Source of the DNA: an uncultured delta proteobacterium | GTDB lineage: Bacteria > Myxococcota_A > Polyangia > Polyangiales > Polyangiaceae | Length of the DNA stretch: 54,067 nucleotides | Direction: 5' to 3' | Assembly: GCA_903906315.1 (NCBI GenBank) | Contig: CAIVJW010000313.1 | Span: 1-54,067 of the forward strand | Program-made: the position numbers and the translations under genes | In this document: one piece after another, positions 22,284 through 31,980 of the stretch | Layout of the letters: every line of letters begins with the position of its first letter | Position numbering within the stretch: the stretch's first letter is position 1 | Notes under the pieces: model-generated | What the model was told of the DNA's origin: nothing | The model's input: only the letters and a program-made list of their open reading frames with translations | Databases searched by the model: none

Positions 22284-22377
22284 CGACCACGAGAGCGAAG
22301 GTCGAGTTGTGCGAGCCCGCTGATGTGTCTCGAAACACCTCGCGACACAACGCTCCGCCGTTCGGCACTGACGCCGT
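22284..22377 (+). repeat. interspersed intergenic repeat, copy A
   Basis: This segment resembles 36559-36643, sharing CGACCACGAG at one end, GTGTCTCGAA in the middle and GCCGTTCGGCA at the other; similarity continues weakly upstream. Both copies lie in gaps next to minus-strand gene starts. The gap also has an AT-richer stretch (GATATTCTCTTCGATTCCTG) near 22379-22398, the likeliest promoter zone before the kinase gene. Confidence 0.5.
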
Positions 22378-22720
22378 GATATTCTCTTCGATTCCTGTGG
22401 ATTCTGCCGTCTCCCCAACGAGCAAGCGCAGCTAGGTGCGCGACGGCCCTGCCGCGCCGGATGTGTCGCTTGTCATCCAGCAACACAACATCAAGCCGGT
22501 GACCCGACGGCGGGCCGCAACGCGAGGAGACGCGTCCGACCCCGCCATGCCGGGGCCGCGTGGCGAACGCAGCATGCCGCGCGATGAACGGCTGCGCGCG
22601 GCGCCTGCGCACCGCTCGACCGAGCCAACGCCGCGAGCAAGCCCGGCGCGCAGGCTCGCAGCGACGCGCCTCGCCACGCCCCCTGGACGGCCCGCGCACC
22701 CCGTCCTACTCGAGCTCGCG

Positions 22721-25700
22721 ATGACGACGCCGCCCTCGGTCCACGGATGCCGATCCGAGACTGAAGCGCCGCTGCTACGACTGCTGATGGATCGCGCGCG
22801 GAACGCAACGTCACCGCTGGAACGTCACAACGCCGCGTACTACTTGGCCGAGTGCACAATCAAGCTCGCGACGGCGCTCCGCGCGGCCCTCTGGATCGAG
22901 CACGCGCTCGCGCCCGAGAGCGAACCCGCCAAGCTGCTGGAACAGCTGCTCCACCCGTCCCTCGGTCACTGGACGCTCCTGTTCCAGCGCCTCGACCGCG
23001 AGCTCGCAGCGACCCGCGCGCTCGGCGAGCCCCTTCGCACGCGGCTCGAATCGCCGGGACGCACCCGCGTCGGCATGCCTGCCGTAGCGGCGTGGGCGAG
23101 AGAGGCGTTCCAGCGTCGGGCGCTGAGCGCACAGCAGTTCCGAGAAGCCTCGAGCGGGACCATCGCGGGGTTCGTGTCGGTGCTCGGACGCTATCGAAAT
23201 GACGTCATCGGCCACGGCGCGCAGCGCGACGCCGAGTTCTACGAAGCCCTGGGTGCCGCGCTGCTCGCGGCTTGCCTGGAGGTCGTCTCATCGCCGGCGA
23301 TGTTCTTGGGGATGACACTGGAGACTCGGACGTCGACCGACGACGACGAACCCCGAGCCGTCTTCGCAGACGGCAGCGTCGCGTTCGATCTGTCGCCCAT
23401 CGTGGCGGTCGAGCCCGGCTCGCTCGGCCCCCGCGTCGGCATCATCAATCGATCGACTTCGCGAAGTGCGCCCGACCGGGCGCGGCGCGAGCTGGTTCGG
23501 GTGCACTTCCTCGACTACCTGTCGGGGGACAGCTTCGAGGTTCCCTGGGCTGCGGCGCAGATGACGCGCATGCTGTCGCGGCTGCGCGGTCAATCCATCG
23601 GCCTGGAGGACATCGGCATCACGCCCCTTGGCGCGTCCCACGAAGGCGAGGTCAACGGGGCCTTCGCGGGCGAGGTATTCGGCGACTTCGAGCTGGTCAC
23701 CCAGATAGGCCGGGGCGGCATGGGCGTCGTCTTCGACGCGCGGCAGGCGACGCTCGGACGCCACGTTGCGCTCAAGATCCTCACGGCGGACCTCGCGCGA
23801 AACGAACTGACGGTGGATCGGTTCCGGCGCGAGATTGGCATCCTCGGTCGAAGCGAGCATCCGAACGTCATCAAGGTCTACACGTCCGGCGTGGAGGGTG
23901 ACCGGTACTACTACGCGATGGAGCTCGTCGACGGGCTCGACCTCGCGCGCCTGATCGAGCGCCTCCGCACAGGCGGAGCGTCCGTCGCCGCGCACTCCGA
24001 AGCGGCGCTCCGCAACGCAATCGGCACTGCCACGTCTGGCGGGGCAAGTACCGGTCCTGCTTGGCGGAAGGTTGCCGAGCTGTTCGCGGGCGCCGCCGAA
24101 GGCCTCGGGTACCTCCACCGCCGTGGAGTCGTCCATCGAGACGTCAAGCCCGCCAATCTCATGCTGACCGCGGACCTCGCGCGCCTCGTCGTCATGGACC
24201 TCGGGCTCGCCGCGACGGACGACGCGACCGCGCCGCTCACCCGCAGCGAGGCGTTCCTCGGCACCTACCAGTTCGCCGCACCCGAGCAGATCGCCGGAAA
24301 CAGCCATGCGGCGTTTCCGACGATGGACGTCTTCTCGCTGGGGAGGACGCTGCATGCGTTGCTCTCGGTCATGGCGAACGGCGCCACTGCCGCAGCCTCG
24401 AGCCATTCACCGACGTCATTGCCGACCGCGGTCCCGCGTGATCTCCGGGCAATCGTGACCCGAGCGATCGAGCCGATTCCGAACGATCGCTACGTCGCGA
24501 TGTCGGACTTCGCAGACGATCTCCACGCCTTCGTGCGCGGCGAACCGCCGAGCGGCGTGCGGTTTCGCCGCACGCGCAAGCTTCTCCGTACCGCGCGCGC
24601 GAACCCGATCCGTGCAGGGCTCGTGGCGATGTTGCAGCTCGCAGTGCTCGTGAGCGCAGGGCTGGCGGTGCGCTTTGTCCGCGAAGGCCACGCAGACTAC
24701 TGCACGATGGTCTGGCGCCGCGGCGTGCCGATGGGGGAGCTCGCGGTCGGCCGCGAGGCACCCGAGTTCCGGTATCGGGTCACCCGGGCGAAGGGGAAGG
24801 TCCGCAGGGTCGAGCGGCTCAACCCGCAGGGCGCGCTGGCCGAGGACGACGAGCGCCACGCAACGTGGGACGTCGCCTACGACGAGCAAGGCGAAGTGCG
24901 GCAGGTCGTCGTCGGCGATGCACTGCGGCACGTCACGTTGCGCTGGGTCTACAAGGACGGCATCGGCACGGTCTGGCGCGAAGACGCGACCGGCGCCTCG
25001 TATCCCGAACCGTCGTCGCTGGTCACCGGCTATCGGCAGCGCTGGGATCCCGACGGGCACCTCGCCGCGAGAGCGTCGATCACGCGCCACGGCCCGCGCC
25101 CGGACGCCGAACGCGTGCTCGGCTACGCGCTTCACGAGGAACGCGACGGAGACGTGCTCGCGCAGGTCGAGACGGCGGTCGACGAGGCGGGGCGTCCGGT
25201 GCGGCGCGCGTCGGGGTTCGCCACTGTCCGGCTCACGACGCACGCTGGCGAAGCGCTGCGTCGCCTGGAGTACCTCGGGATCGACGGCGCGCCAGCGGCC
25301 CCCGAGGACGGTATCGCCCGCGTCGAGAATCGCTGGGATCCAACGAATCTGGTCGCAACGGAACGCTACTTCGACGTGCACCTCGCACCAACGATGCGCG
25401 CCGGCTGTGCCGCCCGGGAGCGCGCGTGGTCCGCGGACGCGTTGCACGTGCGGTGCCTCGACCCGATGGGCGCGACGGTGGCAGGGAGCGACGGCTACGC
25501 GATCGAGGTGGTGAGCACGGTGCGAAACGGGGCCTCGCGCCGGACTTTCCTCGATGCGAATGGCCAGCCGACGCTCCGCGGGTTCCGGGGATGCGCTTCG
25601 CTGGCGGTGGAGGTGACGGCGGGCGCCGAGGCGGCTCCACGTGGCTGGACGACGACCGAGACCTGCCTCGGCATCGACGGGCGGCCACTCGTGAACGCCA

Positions 25701-26257
25701 ACAACTACTCGAAGCGGCTAGTCGTCCGCGACGAGCAAGGACGGCGCGTCGACGAGCGCTACCTGACGCCGACCGGGGACACCGCGCAACACGTCGAAGG
25801 CTACGCACGCTTCACCGCCGAATACACCGGCTCCGGCCGCGTCGTGCGCTACCTCGTCGCGGGGCAATGGTTCTCCTTCGAGGAGGCGCGCGATGCCGAC
25901 GGCAACGTGCTCGAGCGCGCCTGCTTCGACGGCGAGCACAAGCGCCGCTCCGACAGCGCAGCCGGCGGGTTCTGGCGCGTCGTGCGGACCTACGAGCGCG
26001 GGCTCCTGGCAGGCGAGCGCTACTACGACGTCAACGATGAGCCAACGCAGCACCTCTGCGGCTTCTTCTCCCGCGTGATGGAATACGACGCGCAGGGCCG
26101 ACGCGTCGGGCAGCGCTTCCTGGACCGGAGCGGCGCGACCTCGGCGAAGGTCGTCCGCTACACGGAGTCACCAAGCGACGAGGTCGGGACCACCGCGTGG
26201 CTGAAGGACGCGGAAGGTGCGGAGAAGGCCTGCGAGACGCGCGTGCGGGAGTGGTGA
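22721..26257 (+). CDS. membrane Ser/Thr protein kinase with HEPN-like N-domain
   Basis: 1178 residues from the ATG at 22721; the frame is open back to 22436, but that part looks non-native. The N-terminal helical domain (about 15-200) contains RYRNDVIGHG, an R-N-x4-H HEPN-like motif. The kinase domain (about 320-600) has GRGGMGVV, VALKIL, HRDVKPANLML, DLG instead of DFG, and AAPEQ. One transmembrane helix (about 630-650) leads to a 520-residue C-terminal region. That region has recurring short units such as YDEQGEVRQ, DEQGRRVDERY and DAQGRRVGQRF, resembling YD/toxin-type repeats. The repeats would face the periplasm. The whole suggests a transmembrane sensor kinase. DLG is common in active bacterial kinases. 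Confidence 0.85.
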   Translation: MTTPPSVHGCRSETEAPLLRLLMDRARNATSPLERHNAAYYLAECTIKLATALRAALWIEHALAPESEPAKLLEQLLHPSLGHWTLLFQRLDRELAATRALGEPLRTRLESPGRTRVGMPAVAAWAREAFQRRALSAQQFREASSGTIAGFVSVLGRYRNDVIGHGAQRDAEFYEALGAALLAACLEVVSSPAMFLGMTLETRTSTDDDEPRAVFADGSVAFDLSPIVAVEPGSLGPRVGIINRSTSRSAPDRARRELVRVHFLDYLSGDSFEVPWAAAQMTRMLSRLRGQSIGLEDIGITPLGASHEGEVNGAFAGEVFGDFELVTQIGRGGMGVVFDARQATLGRHVALKILTADLARNELTVDRFRREIGILGRSEHPNVIKVYTSGVEGDRYYYAMELVDGLDLARLIERLRTGGASVAAHSEAALRNAIGTATSGGASTGPAWRKVAELFAGAAEGLGYLHRRGVVHRDVKPANLMLTADLARLVVMDLGLAATDDATAPLTRSEAFLGTYQFAAPEQIAGNSHAAFPTMDVFSLGRTLHALLSVMANGATAAASSHSPTSLPTAVPRDLRAIVTRAIEPIPNDRYVAMSDFADDLHAFVRGEPPSGVRFRRTRKLLRTARANPIRAGLVAMLQLAVLVSAGLAVRFVREGHADYCTMVWRRGVPMGELAVGREAPEFRYRVTRAKGKVRRVERLNPQGALAEDDERHATWDVAYDEQGEVRQVVVGDALRHVTLRWVYKDGIGTVWREDATGASYPEPSSLVTGYRQRWDPDGHLAARASITRHGPRPDAERVLGYALHEERDGDVLAQVETAVDEAGRPVRRASGFATVRLTTHAGEALRRLEYLGIDGAPAAPEDGIARVENRWDPTNLVATERYFDVHLAPTMRAGCAARERAWSADALHVRCLDPMGATVAGSDGYAIEVVSTVRNGASRRTFLDANGQPTLRGFRGCASLAVEVTAGAEAAPRGWTTTETCLGIDGRPLVNANNYSKRLVVRDEQGRRVDERYLTPTGDTAQHVEGYARFTAEYTGSGRVVRYLVAGQWFSFEEARDADGNVLERACFDGEHKRRSDSAAGGFWRVVRTYERGLLAGERYYDVNDEPTQHLCGFFSRVMEYDAQGRRVGQRFLDRSGATSAKVVRYTESPSDEVGTTAWLKDAEGAEKACETRVREW

Positions 26258-26723
26258 GCTTGGGCGCGCGGAGACGTGGCCGGGCGCGTCGCTCGCGGGG
26301 ACCTGTGAAATGGGGGCCGGGACCCGATGGTCGGATCACGTCCGCACACGTGGGCAGGAGAGCCGCCACGCACGCCCCCACGGCCGCCGCGGCAACGCGC
26401 CCGGAGGAGCTGCCATCAGGGGGCGCGCTTCCCCCCACCCGCGGGCTTCGTCATCCCCCTCGGCCTCGACCGCGCATTCGCCCGCCGTCGCGATGGGCGG
26501 TGTCCCGGCACGCGGCGAGCGTCCCGCGCCCGCGCGGGCCGCGCGAGGCCCGGGCGAGCTGCGGGACGGCAGCACGATCAACGCCGAGGCGCTCACCCCC
26601 ACGTCGCGGCGTGCCCAGCCGACGACCCTCGCGGCCGACCGCGCGGCGACGTCGATGATGAACAGCGTGCCGGTGGGCGTCGGCGAGGCCGCGACGGGCG
26701 TCGACGAAGGAGGTCGCCCACCC
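26258..26723. other. convergent gap without a supported gene
   Basis: 466 bases between the kinase stop and the stop of the minus-strand gene at 26724. Frames here are Arg/Pro-rich on both strands and unconvincing. I see no hairpin followed by a T-run. Confidence 0.4.
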
Positions 26724-27425
26724 TCACACGCCCGCGCGTCGCGCGTACCGCGCGCCCCTGCGCGTCCCCACCTGGACGGCGTGCCCCGTGCACAAGAGGT
26801 ACGCGATCGCCTTCGCGCCCGCGCCCGCGTCGAGCCCTGTCGCGCGGCACAGGCTGTTTCGGTCCGTCGGCGTCGCGTCGAGAACGTCGAGGATCGCCGC
26901 CATTCCCATGGGCACCTCGCCCTTCATCGGCTCGATCGGGTGGGCGCGGCGTGGCGCGTGGCTCGCGAGATCCGGCCGCTCACGCGCAGCCAGCTCGCGG
27001 AGCATCCGGCGCATCGCGCCCTCGTCGATCGGCGTCGCCACGCTCGCCGCGACGATGGCTCGAGAGAGCGGCTCGGACCCGTGACAGGGGGCGACGTGAA
27101 CGACGTTCGAGTGGTCCTCGGCCGTCCGGAGCGCCTCATCGGCGATCTGCACGTTCCAGGCGCCATCCTTCGAGGTGGCGCGGTCGGCCGAGAAGAGCGC
27201 CTCGATCCGCGCGAACGGGACGACGTAGAAGTCCTCGTTGTCGACGAGCGTCTTGTAGAGGATGAGGGCGAAGTCTGGGCCGAAGCGCTCTCGATACTCC
27301 TTGAGCACCTGGGGCGTGGGCGCGACGTGGAGGCTCCCGAGGCGCGTCAGGTGCGCGCTCGCCAGCGCGTAGTGGCGGTCTCGAAGGCGCCCGAGGTTCT
27401 CGACGAGGAAGCGGCTGGTCACCAT
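26724..27425 (-). CDS. hypothetical protein with winged-helix-like C-terminus
   Basis: 233 residues. CGGAGAAC precedes the ATG at 27425. The N-terminal 110 residues (FLVENLGRLRDRHYALASAH, then VVPFARIEALFSADRATSKDG, then WNVQIADEAL) form an alpha/beta domain I cannot name. The last 60 residues (MGMAAILDVLDATPTDRNSL, then CRATGLDAGAGAKAIAYLLC) have the helix-turn-helix-wing layout of a small DNA- or protein-binding winged helix. It is divergent from the ECF sigma operon (243-bp shared region) and could regulate it or respond to it, but that is position only. Confidence 0.6.
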   Translation of the reverse strand: MVTSRFLVENLGRLRDRHYALASAHLTRLGSLHVAPTPQVLKEYRERFGPDFALILYKTLVDNEDFYVVPFARIEALFSADRATSKDGAWNVQIADEALRTAEDHSNVVHVAPCHGSEPLSRAIVAASVATPIDEGAMRRMLRELAARERPDLASHAPRRAHPIEPMKGEVPMGMAAILDVLDATPTDRNSLCRATGLDAGAGAKAIAYLLCTGHAVQVGTRRGARYARRAGV

Positions 27426-27668
27426 GTGGGTTCTCCGTTCGGGGTGGGCACCTGACGCGCCGCGCGCCCATTCCTGACGGCAGGGCTGCCGGGATGGCGA
27501 GCCAGGCCGCACCCACCTCCGCGACCGCCCAGGCAACGGTTCCCATCGTACGAGGCGGAGGTCTTCGGAGGCGTGAACACCGCCCCGCCCGCGTTCGCCT
27601 CCGCCGACACCGTGTGCTTCGGCACCTGTGGCCATGCACTCGAGGCGGCAGTAACCTCGCCGTCGCCG

Positions 27669-28238
27669 ATGCCACCGAGAGACCTTGAACACGCGCAGAT
27701 CCTCGACGATCTCCGGGCCGCCGGAAGCCCGACGCGCGGGCCGGAATTCGAGGCCTTCTACCGCCACCTCGAGACGGTGAAGGTCCGCGTGCTGGCGAAG
27801 TTCCGCCAGCTGTCGGAGGAGGACCGGGACGACCTCTTCCACGACACGCTGACGAACCTGAGGGAGATCCTCGGTGCGGACGACCCCGTCGCGTTCTTCG
27901 TCGTCGCCTTGAGGCGTCGAGCGATCAGCCACGTGCGGGCGCCCAAGAACCTCCCGAAGACGCCGATCGACGGCGACGCGGACCGCCCCGGCGGCGCCGT
28001 CGACGCGACCGCTCGGAAGCTCCTCGACGACTGGGCGGCGGGCGGTGGGCACGACCCCGGCTTCGTCCTCGACGCGCGTGGCTTCCTCGCCGGCCTTCCC
28101 GAGCGCAGCAGCGAGATCCTCTACGCGGTGGCGCTCGGCGAGGATCGCGAGGCGATCGGGCGGCGCTTCGGCACGAGCCGCGTGAACGTGGACCAGATCG
28201 TGTCGCGCGCGCGCAAGGCGTTCGAGGCCGACCGATGA
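27669..28238 (+). CDS. ECF-type RNA polymerase sigma factor
   Basis: 189 residues from the ATG at 27669; the frame is open to a GTG at 27573 whose extra residues look unnatural. Sigma region 2 is about residues 20-80 (FEAFYRHLETVKVRVLAKFR, then EEDRDDLFHDTLTNLREIL). Region 4 is about 130-185 (LPERSSEILYAVALGEDREA, then IGRRFGTSRVNVDQIVSRARK) with a clear helix-turn-helix. It would direct polymerase to its own promoter set. The next gene overlaps by four bases (ATGA) and two more follow with overlaps, so it heads a four-gene operon. No anti-sigma factor with a membrane helix is visible; one of the two unknown proteins may do that job. Confidence 0.85.
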   Translation: MPPRDLEHAQILDDLRAAGSPTRGPEFEAFYRHLETVKVRVLAKFRQLSEEDRDDLFHDTLTNLREILGADDPVAFFVVALRRRAISHVRAPKNLPKTPIDGDADRPGGAVDATARKLLDDWAAGGGHDPGFVLDARGFLAGLPERSSEILYAVALGEDREAIGRRFGTSRVNVDQIVSRARKAFEADR

Positions 28239-28978
28239 CCCTCCTGCCGACCACCGGGCTCTCGTTCGGAGGCCACGCGACGTGCCCGCCCTACGTCACC
28301 GACGCGCTCGTCCTCCACTGGCACGTGGTCAAGCACGTGCTCGGCGCGCGGGCCATCGCTGCCGGCGCGCCCTGGGACGCGGAGCGCTGGACGGACGCCC
28401 CCCTCGGCGTGACCACCGCGGGCGACCGCGACGGTCTCGTCGCGTCGATCCTCGCGCGCGCCGGCGGCCGTTGCGCCGTCGACGCGCTCACCGGCCAGAA
28501 GCCCCGCGCCAACGCGCCGGCACAGCCCTGCCTCGCGTGCGCGCCCGCGCTCGCGAAGGAGTGCAGCGCCGACGCGGCCGCGATCGCCGAACGCTACGCG
28601 CACGCCTCCGGCGCGGTGCTCACGAGCCTCGCGGATCCGCTCGGCACGGTGATCCGCCGCGACCACCTCGGGGCCTGGTTGCTCTCGTTCCTCCGCCGCG
28701 AGCGCGAGGCAAGGGAGCTCACCGTCGCCTCGTTCGGCCGCGGCCCCGAAGGGGGCCCGTTCGTCGCGCGCTTCACGCGGGGCGACGGCGTCCGTGTCGA
28801 GGCGTACGTCGACACCAAGGCGCGCCTGCGCTGGCGCACGACGTACCGGGACGCGCGAGCCGTCGCCACGCTCGCGCAGCTCCTGTCCTTCCTTTCCGAG
28901 ATGCCGAGGGCCACGGGCTCGAGCCCCTTGTCAGGTCTCTGCGTCGTGCCGCGTCCAGGAGCTCAGCATCATGCGTGA
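28235..28978 (+). CDS. hypothetical protein in the ECF/Lon-like operon
   Basis: 247 residues. The start ATG at 28235 overlaps the sigma factor stop, and the stop overlaps the next gene by eight bases. Cys residues at about 22, 80, 98, 101 and 111 include a CLAC pair (98-101), possibly metal-binding. The protein is a mixed helix/strand fold with a C-terminal part (ASFGRGPEGGPFVARFTRGD, then VRVEAYVDTKARLRW) that reads as a beta sheet. A resemblance to zinc-containing anti-sigma factors is possible but I cannot show it. No membrane segment. Confidence 0.65.
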   Translation: MTLLPTTGLSFGGHATCPPYVTDALVLHWHVVKHVLGARAIAAGAPWDAERWTDAPLGVTTAGDRDGLVASILARAGGRCAVDALTGQKPRANAPAQPCLACAPALAKECSADAAAIAERYAHASGAVLTSLADPLGTVIRRDHLGAWLLSFLRREREARELTVASFGRGPEGGPFVARFTRGDGVRVEAYVDTKARLRWRTTYRDARAVATLAQLLSFLSEMPRATGSSPLSGLCVVPRPGAQHHA

Positions 28979-30155
28979 CCGCACCCCCGCCCACGCCGAG
29001 GCGGCCGCCTCGATCGCGGCCCTCGCCGGTTCCACCCTCCTCGAAGGCCCGCTCGACGGCGCCGCGCTGCTCGTGCCGCTCGCACGCATCGGCGACGCCA
29101 TGCGCTCGTACGTGGAGGTGCCGCGTGCGCTCCGCGCGTGGTCGAACGGCTTGACCGTCGACGTGCTCGAGGCTGCGGTACGCGCGCTCGCGACCGAGGT
29201 CGAGACCTGGTCGCTCCCGCCGGTGCCGATAGCCGATCTCGACGACCCACACGTCGCGTTCTCCGTTCGGCGGCGGGACGAGGCCGAGAGCGTCGTCGCG
29301 CTCCTCAGGAGCGCGGAGCTCCGCCGGCACATCGCGATTCCCACCCTGCCATCGCTCGAGTCGGCGTTGAGGGTGTGGGACGAGCGCGCGGGCCAGGTGC
29401 TGTCGCGGGACGACGTCGGCGCGCTGCTCGCCGACCGGACGGCCCTCCAGCCCACGTGGGCTGAGGACTTCCCGGGCGCGCGCGCGGCGAGCGTCGGAGC
29501 CGATTCCCCGACGCTCGCGACCGACCAGGCGCGCGCCTTGCTCGAAGCAGCCGGCGTGCCGGGCGACGCGGTCGTCACCGGGTACGTCACGCGCGGCGTG
29601 CACCGCGCGCGCGTCGAGGCGTTCGCCGCTCGCGACGCCGCGTTCGCCGCCGAGCTCGCCGGCGCGATCGTCGCGGTGAGGGAGGCCGGGCGTGAGGTCT
29701 CGCTCGTCGCGTTCGGCTGGCACAGGCGGTACGTGGGCGCCCCGTCGACGCCGACCAGCGAGCAATCGGGCGCGCGCGCCGTCTCCGAGGTCGCTCCGCT
29801 CCGCGCGATGGCGGACGTCCCGCGCGCCCTCTTCCTGCGTGCGGCGGCGACGGAGGGCACCCCCGCAGTCGAGCCGGTGGCCATCGACCTCGGGCAGCTC
29901 GCGCCGGTTGCAGCCGAGGCGCGCGCCGTCGCCTCCGCCGGTCGGCTCACCGTTCAGGTCTACGCGGAAGCGGACGGCGACGTGACACGGGTGACGCTCG
30001 GCGAGACGCGGGTGGACGCGCCCGATGCCGACGACGCGCTCCGCTTCACGGCGAGCGTGGCGTGGTCCGGCGAGCCGGTCGCGCTGCTCGTGGAGGGCGC
30101 GAGGGGCGAGTCCTTCGAGGCCCCGATCGAGCTCGGTCCGAGCGAAACGCCGTGA
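28971..30155 (+). CDS. hypothetical protein in the ECF/Lon-like operon
   Basis: 394 residues. CCAGGAG precedes the ATG at 28971. Residues 1-300 are largely helical, with paired aspartate/arginine segments. The last 80 (AGRLTVQVYAEADGDVTRVT, then LRFTASVAWSGEPVALLVEG) are beta-rich, like a small immunoglobulin-like or carbohydrate-module sheet. No family is recognised. It is coupled to both neighbours by overlapping stop and start codons. Confidence 0.65.
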   Translation: MRDRTPAHAEAAASIAALAGSTLLEGPLDGAALLVPLARIGDAMRSYVEVPRALRAWSNGLTVDVLEAAVRALATEVETWSLPPVPIADLDDPHVAFSVRRRDEAESVVALLRSAELRRHIAIPTLPSLESALRVWDERAGQVLSRDDVGALLADRTALQPTWAEDFPGARAASVGADSPTLATDQARALLEAAGVPGDAVVTGYVTRGVHRARVEAFAARDAAFAAELAGAIVAVREAGREVSLVAFGWHRRYVGAPSTPTSEQSGARAVSEVAPLRAMADVPRALFLRAAATEGTPAVEPVAIDLGQLAPVAAEARAVASAGRLTVQVYAEADGDVTRVTLGETRVDAPDADDALRFTASVAWSGEPVALLVEGARGESFEAPIELGPSETP

Positions 30156-31891
30156 CCTCGACCGAGGCGCTCGCGGCCGAGCTCGAGGCCACGCGTTCGA
30201 GCGCGCGCAGGCGCCTGCTGCGCGACACGCTCCTCGACCGTGCTCCGCGATTGACGGCCGCGGAGCGGGCGACCGTCGCTCGCGCGCTCGAAGCCGCCGG
30301 GCTCGCGACCGTGCTCCCCGCGCCCGCGCTCGCGCCGGGCGAGACGTGGCTCCTAACCCATCGCGCGGGTCGCGGCGGCAGCGTGCACCGCGTCCGCGTG
30401 GCGCGCGGAGGCGTCGCGACCGGAGTCGCCCTCGATCGGGTCGAGATCGAGCGCGCGTATCGGGGCCTGCTCGCCGCGACGGGGCGCGCGATGCGCCGCG
30501 TGCCTCACGCCGTCGCGCCGACGCTGCGCGCAGATCTGGGCCCCGACGAGGTCGGCGTGGAGGGCAGCTCGCTCGGGCTCAGCGCGGCCGTCGCGGCGCT
30601 GTCGGCGCTGATCGGGCGGCCGCCCGCGCCGACGTGCTCCGGGTCCGCGCAGGTGCTCGAGGACGGGCGCCTTCGGCCGGTCGCCTTCCTCCGCGAGAAG
30701 GTGGCCGCCCTTCGCGCCGAGTTGCCGAACGTGACGACGCTCGTGGTCGCGGAGGGGCAGGACGTCGACGCCGACGCCATCGCCAATCTCGAGGTCGTGC
30801 GCGCGGCGCGGCTCGACGAGGCGCTGGCTGCCTTCGGCCTGGATCTGGCGCGGCTCGACGGCTTCGACCACGACGCGCACGCGCGCCGCATCGACGATGC
30901 CAAGCACGTGCACCAGGCGGCGAGCCCCGACGACTGGCTCCTTCGCGCCGACGAGCTCCTCGAGTCGGCGAGCGCGGTCGAAGGCCTCGACCCCGGACGT
31001 GCCATCCGGGCGCGCGTCACGGCCGCGCACTTCGCGCTGCACGGCGGTCGGGGCGACGTGGCCAGCTCCCGGGTGCGTGAGCTTCGCGGCCGTCTCGACG
31101 AGGCGCCGCCGGAGGTCGCGGCGATGGCCGAGATCGTCCACGCGAGCGCGCTCATCGACGCCGAGGATTTCGCCGAGGCGCTCGCGGTCTCCCGCCGGGC
31201 CGTGGCGGCCTGCGAGGCACTCGGCGCCTACGACCGCCGGCAGCTCCGCGGCATGGCGCTCGGCACCGAGGGCCGCGCTCTGCTCCACGCGGGCGATCGC
31301 GCGGGCGCGGAGCCGCTCCTGCGCGACGCGCTCCGGCACCACCAGCAACACGTCCCGATGGAGGCGCCCCGGTCGAGCTGCTACCTCGCGACGTGCCTGC
31401 GCCTCCTGGGGAGGCCCGACGACGCGCTCGCCGTGATCGACGAGGCGCTCGACCGCATGGACGCCCACGGGGCTCGACCGCGGCTGTTCGACACGACCGA
31501 GGCCTACGCCCGCCTCGAGCGCGCTCGCACGCTCATGGCCCTCGGCCGGCTCGACGAGGCGCGCGCCGATCTCGTCCGCGTCATGGACGCGCAGGAGTCC
31601 GACTTGGCCTATCCGCGCCTCGGCGCCCTGCGTGAGCTCGCGTGCGTCGACCTGATGCGCGGCGACACGGTCCGCGGCGACGAGGAGCTCGCGCGCTGCG
31701 TGCGCGTCGTAGAGACCGCGAGCGATCCGATCGACAGGCAGATCGCGGCGGTGGCCGCGGGGCGCGCGCTCGTCGAGGGGTGGACGACGAGCGTGCCGCC
31801 GAGTGAGCTCGAGGCCGCGTGGGGGCGGGCGTTCGGGGAGGTGGGCGAGGTGGAGGCGATGCGGGGGAGGATGGGGCGGGTGGTGTATTGA
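30152..31891 (+). CDS. Lon-like (S16) Ser-Lys protease fused to TPR repeats
   Basis: 579 residues from a GTG at 30152 that overlaps the previous stop (GTGA). The N-terminal 200 residues contain a Lon proteolytic-type domain: GVEGSSLGLSAAVAALSALI (from about 135), where S140 aligns with the catalytic Ser, and LRPVAFLREKVAAL, where K183 aligns with the catalytic Lys. The AAA+ unfoldase of Lon is absent. From about 250 to the end, helical pairs with A-x8-AL patterns (AEALAVSRRAVAACEALGAY, then AEPLLRDALRHHQQH) are TPR-like. This would be an ATP-independent regulated protease with a protein-binding tail; the sigma factor or an operon partner are candidate substrates. Confidence 0.75.
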   Translation: MTSTEALAAELEATRSSARRRLLRDTLLDRAPRLTAAERATVARALEAAGLATVLPAPALAPGETWLLTHRAGRGGSVHRVRVARGGVATGVALDRVEIERAYRGLLAATGRAMRRVPHAVAPTLRADLGPDEVGVEGSSLGLSAAVAALSALIGRPPAPTCSGSAQVLEDGRLRPVAFLREKVAALRAELPNVTTLVVAEGQDVDADAIANLEVVRAARLDEALAAFGLDLARLDGFDHDAHARRIDDAKHVHQAASPDDWLLRADELLESASAVEGLDPGRAIRARVTAAHFALHGGRGDVASSRVRELRGRLDEAPPEVAAMAEIVHASALIDAEDFAEALAVSRRAVAACEALGAYDRRQLRGMALGTEGRALLHAGDRAGAEPLLRDALRHHQQHVPMEAPRSSCYLATCLRLLGRPDDALAVIDEALDRMDAHGARPRLFDTTEAYARLERARTLMALGRLDEARADLVRVMDAQESDLAYPRLGALRELACVDLMRGDTVRGDEELARCVRVVETASDPIDRQIAAVAAGRALVEGWTTSVPPSELEAAWGRAFGEVGEVEAMRGRMGRVVY

Positions 31892-31980
31892 GTGACTACG
31901 ACGCCAGTGCAAGGGATGGGACGCGAATCCCATTCGCCGGCTCACGCCGTCCCTCGGCCCGCGCCATCGACGCGCCTTCC

